17,089 bases of DNA from Deltaproteobacteria bacterium (GTDB lineage: Bacteria; Desulfobacterota; Syntrophia; Syntrophales; JAAYKM01). The translations under genes were made by a program, and so were the position numbers. Position 1 is the stretch's first letter, and each line of letters opens with the position of its first letter. Where the stretch lies: NCBI GenBank assembly GCA_019136935.1, contig JAGVTI010000102.1, forward strand, positions 1-17,089, read 5' to 3'. The notes below the pieces were generated by a model. It saw only the letters and a program-made list of their open reading frames with translations. It did no database searches and had not been told where the DNA came from. This document shows, piece after piece, positions 8,277 through 15,685 of the stretch.

Positions 8277-8479
8277 GGGTCAAATCTTTAATCTTGACAT
8301 TTGAGGAAGGTGGAGAAGGTGTCTCCGAGCATTCCGCCGAATTTCCGGGACGGGATAAGGAGCGGACAGCGTACAAGGTGCGTTTGGCAAAAAATTCAGT
8401 CTATTCAAAAAATTAACGATCCTGGTCTCCGCCTTACGGAGACATGAATTTGTGTAATTAAGTATCCTGTCCCCGGAAT
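8277..8479. repeat. Second, 3'-truncated copy of the 203-bp repeat
   Basis: A direct repeat of 5439-5640, nearly identical until both reach ccccggaat; after that the copies diverge and the right terminal inverted repeat is missing here. The internal hairpin GTCTCCG-ccTTA-CGGAGAC (8425-8443) is a perfect 7-bp stem, and differences from the left copy preserve the pairing. The last 22 bases lie inside the tsaC-like gene and supply its final six codons and stop. Upstream of the repeat an ATG (8267) opens a 49-codon frame to 8416 that passes through it; I do not call this a gene. Confidence 0.85.
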
Positions 8480-9096
8480 AGGAATTGGAAATTATCGATT
8501 ACACCGGTGCGCAGGATGACGGGTGGGGTCCGGGTGATGTCCAGGATCGTCGAACCTTTTCCGCCGGGCGTTTCCCCTCCGTCGATAATCAGATCCAGGT
8601 CGTCGCCGAGGTTTTCCAGGACCTCCCGGGCGGTGATGCATTCCCTCTGCCCCGAGCGGTTGGCGCTCGTTGAGGTGAGGGGACTTCCAAGCTTCCGGGC
8701 CAGAAGGCGGGCGATGGGATGACTCGAAACGCGGATGCCGATTTTTCCCGTTCCCGCCGTGAGACGGGATGGAATGATGGGTGAGGCTTCGAAGATCAGC
8801 GTCAGGGGACCCGGCCAGAAACGCCCGATCAGTTCCCGGCCGACAGCCGGGATCTCCGTGACGGCCTGGTCCAGGCCGGATACGTCGCCGATGATGACGG
8901 GAACCGGATTCCGGAAATCTCTTCCCTTGACGGAAAACAGGCGCTCGACGGCCTTTTCGTTTTTCGCATTCACCCCCAGGCCGTAAAACGTCTCCGTGGG
9001 GTAGGCGACAACACCCCCCTGCATCAGGATTTGTACGGCCTGGTCCAGGAGCTCGGTTTCCGGGTGCAGCGGATCGATTTTCAGGATGCCGGCCAT
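8458..9096 (-). CDS. tsaC: Threonylcarbamoyl-AMP synthase (YrdC/TsaC family)
   Basis: A 212-residue single-domain cytosolic enzyme that makes threonylcarbamoyl-AMP from threonine, bicarbonate and ATP, the first step of t6A formation on ANN-decoding tRNAs. Family marks are AYPTETFYGLG (31-41), the KGR at 57-59 (SVKGRDFRNP) and TSTSANRSGQ (141-150). It is the short YrdC/TsaC form without the C-terminal Sua5 domain. The ATG at 9096 lies 6 bp after the purE stop with AGGAAA inside the end of purE, so it is probably translationally coupled to the purine genes. Its last residues FRGQDT and the stop are encoded by the repeat at 8277-8479, so the natural C terminus seems to have been replaced just beyond the conserved domain; function is probably unaffected. 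Confidence 0.93.
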   Translation of the reverse strand: MAGILKIDPLHPETELLDQAVQILMQGGVVAYPTETFYGLGVNAKNEKAVERLFSVKGRDFRNPVPVIIGDVSGLDQAVTEIPAVGRELIGRFWPGPLTLIFEASPIIPSRLTAGTGKIGIRVSSHPIARLLARKLGSPLTSTSANRSGQRECITAREVLENLGDDLDLIIDGGETPGGKGSTILDITRTPPVILRTGVIDNFQFLFRGQDT

Positions 9097-9102
9097 GATC
9101 CG

Positions 9103-9624
9103 TCAGGTTTCCTGCAGGGTGGTCAGGTTTTCGTGCTTTCTTTCCACGTCGGATGCCAGTTTTTCGATGTAGGCATCGAGTTTTTTCCTGAGCTCCCGGT
9201 CCTCCAGGGCCAGGATGCGCACGGCCATCAGGGCGGCATTCTTGGCGCCGCCCTTCCCGATGGCCATGGTAGCCACGGGGATCCCTCCCGGCATCTGGAC
9301 GGTCGACAACAGGGCGTCCATCCCTCCCAGGGGGGTGGCGTCAATGGGGACCCCGATCACCGGCAGAGGCGTCTGGGAGGCGATGACCCCCGCCAGGTGG
9401 GCCGCCGCGCCGGCGCCGGCAATGATGATCTTGACACCCCGCCCGGCCGCTCCCCTGGCAAAATCCGTCGTCCTTTCGGGAGCTCGGTGGGCCGAGGTCA
9501 GATAAACTTCATGGGGAATCTCGAATTCCCGGAGGATGTTGACCGCCTCCGCCATAACGGTGGCGTCGGAATCGCTCCCCATGGCGATACTGACAAGGAT
9601 TTCCCTGCTTTTCTTCCTGGTCAC
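9103..9624 (-). CDS. purE: 5-(carboxyamino)imidazole ribonucleotide mutase
   Basis: A 173-residue purine enzyme that rearranges N5-CAIR to CAIR on the way to IMP. Visible are MGSDSD (15-20), TSAHRAP with the catalytic-site His46, the glycine/alanine-rich AGAGAAAHL (69-77), and VPIDATPLGGMDALLSTVQMP. The AHL form fits class I PurE (N5-CAIR mutase), which normally needs PurK; no purK is in this window. It begins with GTG at 9624, preceded by GAGGAG about 9 bases upstream. An unusual 294-bp gap separates it from purH upstream, while the tsaC-like gene follows closely. Confidence 0.93.
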   Translation of the reverse strand: MTRKKSREILVSIAMGSDSDATVMAEAVNILREFEIPHEVYLTSAHRAPERTTDFARGAAGRGVKIIIAGAGAAAHLAGVIASQTPLPVIGVPIDATPLGGMDALLSTVQMPGGIPVATMAIGKGGAKNAALMAVRILALEDRELRKKLDAYIEKLASDVERKHENLTTLQET

Positions 9625-9918
9625 CTCTACATCTCCTCGTGTTTCAAGAACCCGTCAAGGGCTGTTTTTGTCATTCCGTGCAAGGGTCGCGCGGCACGGA
9701 ATCCTGCCTGGTCAATGAGTGGCGGACGCCGGATCAAGAGACTGTGCCGCAATGCCCAATGTACATTCGAGGTCATTCCGACTCCTTCGCTTGGCTTAAG
9801 GATCAACTCCTCGAAGAATCGAGTCATCACGATCTGTCAAGAGGAAGAGATCCTTCGGATGACGCCTCAGAATGGCCTTGCGACACAGCCTCCAAGCCCG
9901 GCATGACAGCGGTTCCGG
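9625..9918. repeat. Intergenic region between purH and purE with repeat-like hairpins
   Basis: This 294-bp gap has no convincing gene. It contains a perfect 9-bp inverted repeat, attccgtgc (9673-9681) and gcacggaat (9694-9702), and further GTCATTCCG / CGGATGACGCCTCAGAATG-like segments up to about 9910 that resemble decayed dispersed repeats. It lies inside an otherwise close-packed minus-strand gene run and could reduce readthrough from purH to purE. No clear U-tract terminator and no strong promoter were found. Confidence 0.45.
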
Positions 9919-11487
9919 TCAGTGTTTGAAATGCCGTTCCCCCGTGAAGATCATGGCGATGCCGTGCTCGTCCGCCGCCTGGATCGCCTCTTCATCCCGG
10001 ACCGATCCACCCGGTTCGATAATGGCGGTCACCCCCGCCTCGGCGGCCATGTCGATCCCGTCCCGGAAGGGGAAGAACGCGTCGGAGCCGAGGACCGTTC
10101 CCCGGGTCGGAAGCTGTGCCTTCATGCCGGCGATCTTGACCGAATCGACGCGGCTCATCTGCCCCGCTCCCACGCCGACAAGCTGGTCCTTCGTGGTGAA
10201 AACGATGGCGTTCGACTTGACGTGCTTGACGATCCGCCAGGCGAAATCGAGGGCGGCGTATTCTTCCTCCGTGGGGGTGCGCTTCGTGACGACTTTGGCC
10301 TTCCGGATATCGAAATCCGTCTTGTCCCGGTCCTGAACGAGAAGTCCCCCGACGACGCGGCGGAAATCATACCCGGTGTTCTTGCCGCCGGTCTGGGGAA
10401 TGATGAGGACCCGGACGTTCTTCTTTGTTTCCAGGATCGCCCTGGCCTCGTCATCGATGCCGGGGGCGATGATGACTTCGAGGAATATCTTGGCCAGTTC
10501 GTCCGCCGTTTTCCTGTCGATGGGGCGGTTGAAGGCCACGATGCCGCCGAAGGCGGAAACGGGGTCCGTCGCCAGGGCCTTGAGGTACACCTCGACGAGT
10601 TCGCCCTCCAAAGCGGCGGCGCCGCAGGGATTGGCGTGTTTCATGATGACCGCTGCGGGCAGGGTGAAATCGGACACGGCCTGCCAGGCGGCATCGCTGT
10701 CCATGATGTTGTTGTAGGAGAGTTCCTTGCCCTGGATCTGGCGGGCGTTGGAGATCGCCGGGATCGCCGGGTCGGTTTCCCGGTAGAAAACGGCCTTCTG
10801 ATGGGGGTTTTCCCCATATCGCAGATCCTGCGCCTTGGCGAACTGGACCGTGAAGGTATCCGGGAAATCCTTCGTTTCGCCTCCGTAGGGGGCGATTTTG
10901 CCGAGATAGTTGGAGATGGCGCCGTCGTAGCGGGCCGTCAGCTGGAAGGTCTTGACGGCGAGGGCGAAGTTGGTCGACTCGGAGATTTTTCCGCCCGTTT
11001 CCTTCATTTCGGCGATGATTTTGCCGTAGTCTTCCGGATCCGTGACGACGGTGACGAACCGGTAGTTCTTGGAGGCGGCGCGCAGCATCGTCGGTCCGCC
11101 GATATCGATATTTTCGATTGCGTGCTCCAGGGAGCAGCCCTCCTGGGCGACAGTCTTTTCGAATTCGTAGAGGTTGATGACGACCATGTCGATGAGCCCG
11201 ATGCCGTGCTCGGAAAGGGCCTGCATGTGTTCCGCCTTGTCTCTTAAAGCCAGAAGCCCGCCGTGGATCCTGGGATGAAGGGTCTTCAGGCGGCCATCCA
11301 TCATTTCCGGGAAGCCCGTGTAATCGGAAACGTCCTTGACGGGGATGCCGCTGTTGCGGATCTGTGCCGCCGTTCCCCCGGTGGAAAGAATCTCGACGTT
11401 GAACGCAGACAGTTCCCGGGCGAAATCCACAATCCCCTTTTTATCCGTGACGCTGATCAGCACCCTCTTGATGACATTCATGTTCAT
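9919..11487 (-). CDS. purH: Bifunctional AICAR formyltransferase / IMP cyclohydrolase
   Basis: A 522-residue enzyme that performs the last two steps of IMP synthesis: formylation of AICAR with 10-formyl-THF, then ring closure. The N-terminal MGS-like cyclohydrolase domain includes STGGTAAQIR and GRLKTLHPRIHGGLL. The transformylase part has GKELSYNNIMDSDAAW, MKHANPCGAA with the Lys-His pair near residue 283, and SDAFFPFRDGID. It ends in the typical GERHFKH. Length is normal. The first ATG (11487) is preferred because AAGGAG lies about 10 bases before it; a second ATG two codons later is possible. It starts 46 bp after purD in the same direction, so the two are likely co-transcribed. Confidence 0.96.
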   Translation of the reverse strand: MNMNVIKRVLISVTDKKGIVDFARELSAFNVEILSTGGTAAQIRNSGIPVKDVSDYTGFPEMMDGRLKTLHPRIHGGLLALRDKAEHMQALSEHGIGLIDMVVINLYEFEKTVAQEGCSLEHAIENIDIGGPTMLRAASKNYRFVTVVTDPEDYGKIIAEMKETGGKISESTNFALAVKTFQLTARYDGAISNYLGKIAPYGGETKDFPDTFTVQFAKAQDLRYGENPHQKAVFYRETDPAIPAISNARQIQGKELSYNNIMDSDAAWQAVSDFTLPAAVIMKHANPCGAAALEGELVEVYLKALATDPVSAFGGIVAFNRPIDRKTADELAKIFLEVIIAPGIDDEARAILETKKNVRVLIIPQTGGKNTGYDFRRVVGGLLVQDRDKTDFDIRKAKVVTKRTPTEEEYAALDFAWRIVKHVKSNAIVFTTKDQLVGVGAGQMSRVDSVKIAGMKAQLPTRGTVLGSDAFFPFRDGIDMAAEAGVTAIIEPGGSVRDEEAIQAADEHGIAMIFTGERHFKH

Positions 11488-11533
11488 ATGATTTGCTCTC
11501 CTTTTTCAGCTTATTGATATAATTGATTCGACC

Positions 11534-12856
11534 TCAGCTCCTGATCCGTTTCATGTGTTCCACTCTTGTTTCGATCAGATCGGCCGTCCCGATGTCCGGA
11601 CGGTGCGAAACCGGCCCGGAAACGGCGGAAACGGCGTCTTCCGCGATTTTTTCCGCTTCGGCAAGGGTTTCGGCGATCCCGACGACGCCGATGGCCCGGG
11701 AAGAAGTCATATAAAGACCGTCGGCTTTCTTGTCCACCGATGAATAATACAGCCTGGCCCGGCCGACGTCGCCCACTTCAATGCGGGCCGATGTGGATGC
11801 CGCGTCGGGGTGATCCTTCGGGAGGCCGTATCCCCGGGGGACGATGTATTTGCAGACCGTGGCCTTCCTTTCAAATTCAACGCAGAGCCGGTCCAGCGTG
11901 CCGTCGATGACGGCCCGGCAGAGGTCGATGAAATCCGTTTTCAGAAGGGGAAGCACGTTCATGGCCTCGGGGTCGCCGAAACGGGCGTTGTATTCCAGGA
12001 GTTTCACACCGTTCCGGGTGGCCATGAATCCCCCGTACAGGATGCCCTTGTAGGGTTCCCCCGTTTCCCGGAAGATGGCCTCGGCGACCCTCCTTGTAAT
12101 GGCCAGCCCCTCGGCGACATCTTCCACTTTCAGGAAAGGAAGCAGGTGGTTCCGATCCGAGTAGGATCCCATGCCGCCCGTGTTCGGGCCCTTGTCGCCC
12201 ACGAACCGGCGCTTGTGGTCCTGAACGGGAGGGGTGACGATGACGGTCCGGCCGTCCGAGATGCACTGGAGGGAGAATTCCTCCCCTTCCATTTTTTCCT
12301 CGATGGTTAAAGAGGGATGCTCCCGGAGAATTTCTTCGCACAGGGCCAGGGCTTCGGCTTTATTCCCGAAGTGGTCGCCCTGGACCATGACCCCCTTTCC
12401 CCCGGTCAGGCCGTCGGGTTTCAGAACAATTCCCTCCAGCGTATCCAGGAAAGGCTCGATTCCGGCGGCGGAGGTGAAATTCTGAAAGCGGGGATTGCCG
12501 GGAATACCGTATTTTTTGACCAGATCCCGGGTGAACGATTTGGAGGTTTCCAGGCGGGACAGGCTGCGGGTCGGACCGACCGCGGGAATTCCCGCTTCTT
12601 TCAGGGCGTCCACCACACCCCGGTCCAGGGGGTCTTCGGGCCCGATGACGGCGAAATCCACCGACCACGCACGGGCCCTGGTGCAGATGGCTTCGAGGTC
12701 GCCGTAACTGCCGAGTTCATAACCCTTGCAGAGGCCGGCAATACCCGGATTGTTGCTTTTCATGAAGGCGTAAAGCCCGGGTTGGTAACGGGAACGCACA
12801 ACAGCTTCGGCAAGGGCGTGTTCCCGGGCTCCGTTGCCGATCAGCAGAACATTCAT
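11534..12856 (-). CDS. purD: Phosphoribosylamine-glycine ligase, archaeal-like subtype
   Basis: A 440-residue ATP-grasp enzyme that joins glycine to phosphoribosylamine (GAR synthetase). Seen: N-terminal LLIGNGAREHALAEA, VIGPEDPLDRGVVDAL, the ATP-grasp loop LKPDGLTGGKGVMV, DKGPNTGGMGSYS, and the metal-binding EYNARFGDPEAMNVLPLL. The N-terminal LYAFMKSNNPGIAG segment and EEKMEGEEFSLQ are more like archaeal PurD proteins than E. coli PurD (which has APGNAG in that place, from memory), so the gene may be of an archaeal-type lineage. ATG at 12856 has AAGGAG 8 bases upstream. It is the first gene of the minus-strand purine run. Confidence 0.94.
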   Translation of the reverse strand: MNVLLIGNGAREHALAEAVVRSRYQPGLYAFMKSNNPGIAGLCKGYELGSYGDLEAICTRARAWSVDFAVIGPEDPLDRGVVDALKEAGIPAVGPTRSLSRLETSKSFTRDLVKKYGIPGNPRFQNFTSAAGIEPFLDTLEGIVLKPDGLTGGKGVMVQGDHFGNKAEALALCEEILREHPSLTIEEKMEGEEFSLQCISDGRTVIVTPPVQDHKRRFVGDKGPNTGGMGSYSDRNHLLPFLKVEDVAEGLAITRRVAEAIFRETGEPYKGILYGGFMATRNGVKLLEYNARFGDPEAMNVLPLLKTDFIDLCRAVIDGTLDRLCVEFERKATVCKYIVPRGYGLPKDHPDAASTSARIEVGDVGRARLYYSSVDKKADGLYMTSSRAIGVVGIAETLAEAEKIAEDAVSAVSGPVSHRPDIGTADLIETRVEHMKRIRS

Positions 12857-13037
12857 TTTCGTTTCTCCTTGTGGATCGTGCGGCTGCTCAATCGTGCCGG
12901 CGCTTTTTTCCCCCCGAAGCCGGAGACGCGCGGTGCGGCCGAAGAAGGAGACACGCGGAACACGGGGTTTGGGGACCCCTCGGAATCGCTGGAACGCGGC
13001 GGCGGAAAATCGAAAGGAGCAGAAAAGCGTCGCATCC

Positions 13038-13066
13038 TACATATCGAAAAAGGGAAACGGAGTCAA
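13038..13066 (-). promoter_or_regulatory. Candidate promoter for the purD-purH-purE-tsaC run
   Basis: On the minus strand TTGACT (13066-13061), 17 bp, then TATGTA (13043-13038). The -35 box is good and the -10 is weak (three of six consensus bases). It would leave a leader of about 170 nt before purD. Confidence 0.3.
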
Positions 13067-13167
13067 ATAAATTGGTGCTCGAAATTTTCCAAACCGGGGC
13101 GTGTGTGCGAAATCCCCCTCCGGGATTTTCCGGACCTTGTCCATGTCGCCTAAAAAATTCCACATTC

Positions 13168-13196
13168 TTGACAGGTGCCGCGTTAACTGATAGAGC
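13168..13196 (+). promoter_or_regulatory. Candidate promoter for glmU-dus
   Basis: A perfect -35 hexamer TTGACA (13168-13173) is followed after 17 bp by TAGAGC (13191-13196), a poor -10; TGATAG overlapping it has a shorter spacer. It lies about 110 bp before the chosen start of the uridyltransferase gene. Confidence 0.3.
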
Positions 13197-13306
13197 CCCG
13201 GAAGAAAAAATACGGGTCGAAAACGGAGATGATTCCGGACCGGGACGGCAAGACGGGCGTTTGTCGACTTTTTCCGGATTCGTCCATTTTGATTCGGAAA
13301 GAAGGG

Positions 13307-14074
13307 ATGATGGAAAACGGGCATAGGCGTTTAAAAACCCTGATCCTGGCTGCGGGAAAAGGCACGCGGATGGGTTCCGATCTGGCCAAGGTGCTTCACC
13401 GGATCCACGGCCGGCCGCTTCTGGATTACGTCGTCGAGGTGGCCGAGGCGGCGGGATCGCAGGAAATCGTGGTCATCGTCGGCCACCAGGCGGATCTGGT
13501 GAGGGAAATCTTCGCCGGCCGGAATCTCGTTTTTGTCGAGCAGCGGGAGCAACTGGGTACGGGACATGCGGTCCTCCAGGCGCGCGAGGCCTTTGCCGGC
13601 TATGACGGCGATGTGCTGATTCTCTGCGGCGACGTTCCCCTGCTTCCCCTGGACACGGTTTGCCGCCTGCTGGATGAACACGGCCGCTCCGGTGCGGTGG
13701 TTTCCGTCCTGACGGCCCTGCTTGAGAACCCGAAGGGTTACGGCAGAATCGTCAAGGACGAGGCCGGGACCCTCCTGAAAATCGTGGAGGAACGCGATGC
13801 CTCCGATGAGGAAAGGCAGATCCGGGAGATCAATTCCGGCATTTACCTGGCGGTGGCTCCCTTCCTCTTCGATGCCGTCTCCCGGATCACCAATCGGAAC
13901 GACCAGAAGGAATATTACCTGACGGACATTGTGGGAATCGCCCGGCGGGAGGGGTTGCCCGTTCATGCCTGCCTGGCGGAGGATGCCCGGTCCGTGATGG
14001 GGATCAACACCCCCGAGGAACTGAAAAGGGCCGGGGAATTCCGGGATGCATTGAAAGGAAGATCGGACTGTTGA
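13307..14074 (+). CDS. glmU: GlmU-like N-acetylglucosamine-1-phosphate uridyltransferase, no acetyltransferase domain
   Basis: A 255-residue nucleotidyltransferase expected to make UDP-GlcNAc from UTP and GlcNAc-1-phosphate, the precursor of peptidoglycan and lipid A. Motifs: LAAGKGTRMGSDLAKVLH (14-31) with the catalytic-type Lys, QLGTGHAV, CGDVPLL, GYGRIVKD, INSGIYL, DQKEYYLTDIV and GINTPEEL. These match the GlmU pyrophosphorylase domain in order. The frame stops where the left-handed beta-helix acetyltransferase of normal GlmU (~450 aa) would begin, and no hexapeptide repeats follow, so GlcN-1-P acetylation must be done elsewhere. Start at 13307 (or the adjacent ATG 13310) is chosen for the GGAAAGAAGGG just upstream; the frame is open back to ATG 13229, but homology begins after 13307. 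The stop overlaps the next start by 4 bp. Confidence 0.85.
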   Translation: MMENGHRRLKTLILAAGKGTRMGSDLAKVLHRIHGRPLLDYVVEVAEAAGSQEIVVIVGHQADLVREIFAGRNLVFVEQREQLGTGHAVLQAREAFAGYDGDVLILCGDVPLLPLDTVCRLLDEHGRSGAVVSVLTALLENPKGYGRIVKDEAGTLLKIVEERDASDEERQIREINSGIYLAVAPFLFDAVSRITNRNDQKEYYLTDIVGIARREGLPVHACLAEDARSVMGINTPEELKRAGEFRDALKGRSDC

Positions 14075-15048
14075 AAATCGGACGCCTGGAAAAGGAATGC
14101 CGCGTCTTTCTGGCGCCCATGGCGGGGATCACGAATCTGCCCTTCCGGACCGTCGCCAGGGAATTCGGATGCGACCTCGCCTTCACGGAAATGGTCAGCT
14201 CCGTGGGGATGATCCGGGGTTCGGCCAAGACCCGCAGTTACCTCGATTCGACCCCGGAGGACCGGCCTCTGGGGGTGCAGCTTTTCGGCGCCGATCCGGC
14301 CGTGATGGCCGAGGCGGCCAGGATCGCGGCGGAGTGCGGTGCGGATTGGATCGATATCAATATGGGTTGCCCGGTGCGGAAGGTTGTCAAAAACGGCGCC
14401 GGGGCGGCCTTGCTGAAAACACCGGAAAAAATTCGGGACATCCTGCGCGCCGTCAGGCCGGTGGTCCGGGTACCCTTGACCGTCAAGATCCGTGCCGGGT
14501 GGAGCCGGGGCACCGTCAATGCGCCGGAGATCGCCGTCATGGCCCAGGACCTTGGAGTGGATACCGTGGTTGTTCATGCCCGGACGGCCGACCAGGGTTT
14601 TTCCGGTGAAGCCGACTGGCGGATCATCGGCCGGGTGAAGGAAAGGCTGGTCATTCCCGTGGTGGGAAACGGCGATATCCGCAGTGCCTCCGATGCGCTC
14701 GCGATGATGCGTGCATCCGGGTGCGACGGTGTCATGGTGGGGCGGGGTGCCCTGGGATCCCCCTGGATCTTCCGTGAAATCGCCGCCGCCCTGTCCGGAA
14801 CGGCTGCTCCCGATCCGCCGACGCTTTCGGAGCGGCGTGATATCATCGATGCCCACCTGAAAAGGGAGGTGGACTACGCCGGCGAAAAAGCGGGATACCG
14901 CAGTTTCCGCAAGCATCTCCTCTGGTATACCAAAGGACTCAAAGGCGGCGCCCGTTTCCGTCATGCCGCATCAAATTGGGTGTCGGCCGGGCAGATGTGG
15001 GAAGCCTTCGATTCGTTCCTTTCGGAAGAGAACAACCATTTGGAATGA
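14071..15048 (+). CDS. dusB: tRNA-dihydrouridine synthase (DusB-like)
   Basis: A 325-residue FMN enzyme that reduces uridines in tRNA D-loops to dihydrouridine using NADPH. TIM-barrel marks in order: LAPMAGITNLPFR (14-26), INMGCPVRKVVKNGAG with the catalytic Cys100, VKIRAGW, VVHARTADQGFSG, PVVGNGDI and MVGRGALGSPWIF (FMN phosphate site). It closely fits the DusB/NifR3 branch; the exact Dus subtype is inferred. It uses a TTG start at 14071 in a TTGA overlap with the uridyltransferase stop, with AGGAAG about 10 bases before, so the two are translationally coupled. Confidence 0.93.
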   Translation: MKIGRLEKECRVFLAPMAGITNLPFRTVAREFGCDLAFTEMVSSVGMIRGSAKTRSYLDSTPEDRPLGVQLFGADPAVMAEAARIAAECGADWIDINMGCPVRKVVKNGAGAALLKTPEKIRDILRAVRPVVRVPLTVKIRAGWSRGTVNAPEIAVMAQDLGVDTVVVHARTADQGFSGEADWRIIGRVKERLVIPVVGNGDIRSASDALAMMRASGCDGVMVGRGALGSPWIFREIAAALSGTAAPDPPTLSERRDIIDAHLKREVDYAGEKAGYRSFRKHLLWYTKGLKGGARFRHAASNWVSAGQMWEAFDSFLSEENNHLE

Positions 15049-15065
15049 CAGGGGGAAATATTGCC

Positions 15066-15094
15066 TTGACTTTTAAGGGGGGGAAATGCATAAT
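15066..15094 (+). promoter_or_regulatory. Strong sigma70-like promoter upstream of zapB-zapA
   Basis: TTGACT (15066-15071), exactly 17 bp, then CATAAT (15089-15094): five of six consensus bases in each box. It lies in the 99-bp gap after dusB and would start a ~45-nt leader before the zapB-like gene. It may drive zapB, zapA, the 6S RNA and possibly rny. Confidence 0.6.
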
Positions 15095-15147
15095 CAGGCC
15101 GAAATTATAAGGGAATCGCCACATAAAAAATCTTGCGAGGAGAGACG

Positions 15148-15378
15148 GTGGAAATAACGAAGTTTGGAGATCTTGAAGAAAAGATTAAAAATATTTTAAC
15201 GGCTTATGCGGAGTTGAAGGAAAGAAACCAAAAACTTGAGGAGCAGTTAAAAAACAAGGATTTAGAGCTACAGGAGACATACAATAAAATAAGGGGATTA
15301 AACGAGGAGAGAGATACGATTCGGTCAAAGGTGGATTCGCTTTTGGATTTGCTTCAGGATATTAATGCGGCTCAGTAA
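15148..15378 (+). CDS. zapB: Small coiled-coil ZapB-like cell-division protein
   Basis: A 76-residue protein, almost entirely predicted coiled coil: charged heptad-like segments such as LEEKIKNILTAYAELKERNQ followed by LEEQLKNKDLELQETYNKI, ending in SLLDLLQDI. Its size, coiled coil and position directly before zapA fit ZapB-type Z-ring associated proteins, which bridge ZapA at the division site. There is no catalytic motif and coiled coils align easily by chance, so the name rests largely on context. The GTG start at 15148 is chosen because GAGGAGA (15136-15142) lies about 5 bases before it; a TTG at 15133 in the same frame has no ribosome site. This gene and zapA are more AT-rich than the upstream genes. 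Confidence 0.75.
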   Translation: MEITKFGDLEEKIKNILTAYAELKERNQKLEEQLKNKDLELQETYNKIRGLNEERDTIRSKVDSLLDLLQDINAAQ

Positions 15379-15396
15379 ATCTTGAGGTTGTGTTAT

Positions 15397-15678
15397 TTGA
15401 AGAGAAGCTTTCATATCGAAATACTGGGGCAGAGATTAACGGTATTGAGCGATTCTGATGAAAAGGCTGTGGCAGGGGTTGTCCAGTATGTCAATGATAA
15501 GGTAGCGGAAGTCAGCAAGGGGGGAAACAACTTGAATACCTTGGCGATTGCGGTCTTAGTTGCCTTAAATATTACGGACGAACTATTTAAAGCCAGAGGA
15601 GAGAATGATCTGATTAGTCAGCAACTGGAAAATAGAACCCAGGAGTTAATTAACCTGATCGACAGCGTTGATTGTTAG
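15397..15678 (+). CDS. zapA: Cell-division protein ZapA
   Basis: A 93-residue FtsZ-bundling protein of the Z-ring. KRSFHIEILGQRLTVLSDSD at the start is the typical ZapA globular head, followed by the helical VQYVNDKVAEVSK, LAIAVLVALNITDELFKAR and a C-terminal coiled coil (LISQQLENRTQELINLID). The TTG start at 15397 fits both the homology and the GAGGT about 8 bases before; the frame extends 5 codons up to another TTG at 15382. The gene is 18 bp after the zapB-like gene and directly precedes the 6S RNA, a linkage also seen in gammaproteobacteria. Confidence 0.92.
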   Translation: MKRSFHIEILGQRLTVLSDSDEKAVAGVVQYVNDKVAEVSKGGNNLNTLAIAVLVALNITDELFKARGENDLISQQLENRTQELINLIDSVDC

Positions 15679-15685
15679 GAAAACG

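Larger units (their letters stand above)
12857..13306. other. Divergent intergenic region between purD and glmU
   Basis: These 450 bp between the divergent starts of purD and the uridyltransferase gene contain no gene I can support; short frames here lack recognisable sequence and good ribosome sites. Visible items are one candidate promoter in each direction (listed separately) and a perfect 7-bp hairpin AAATCCC-cctcc-GGGATTT (13110-13128). I see no purine riboswitch and no clear PurR-type operator. Confidence 0.5.

Noticed and set aside
5439..8479. Composite transposon formed by the two repeat copies
   Set aside because: Neither copy encodes a transposase and the right copy has lost one terminus, so a classical composite transposon is not supported; recombination between repeats is the simpler reading.
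9922..11247. 441-codon plus-strand frame opposite purH
   Set aside because: Its Asp/Gly/Val-rich translation has no recognisable motif and it fully overlaps a clear purH.
12888..13163. 91-codon minus-strand frame in the purD-glmU gap
   Set aside because: No ribosome site or recognisable domain; it overlaps other open frames in the same GC-rich stretch, so it is not supported as a gene.
13963..14964. 333-codon minus-strand frame opposite dusB
   Set aside because: Antisense to a gene with the complete Dus motif set; translation shows no family features.
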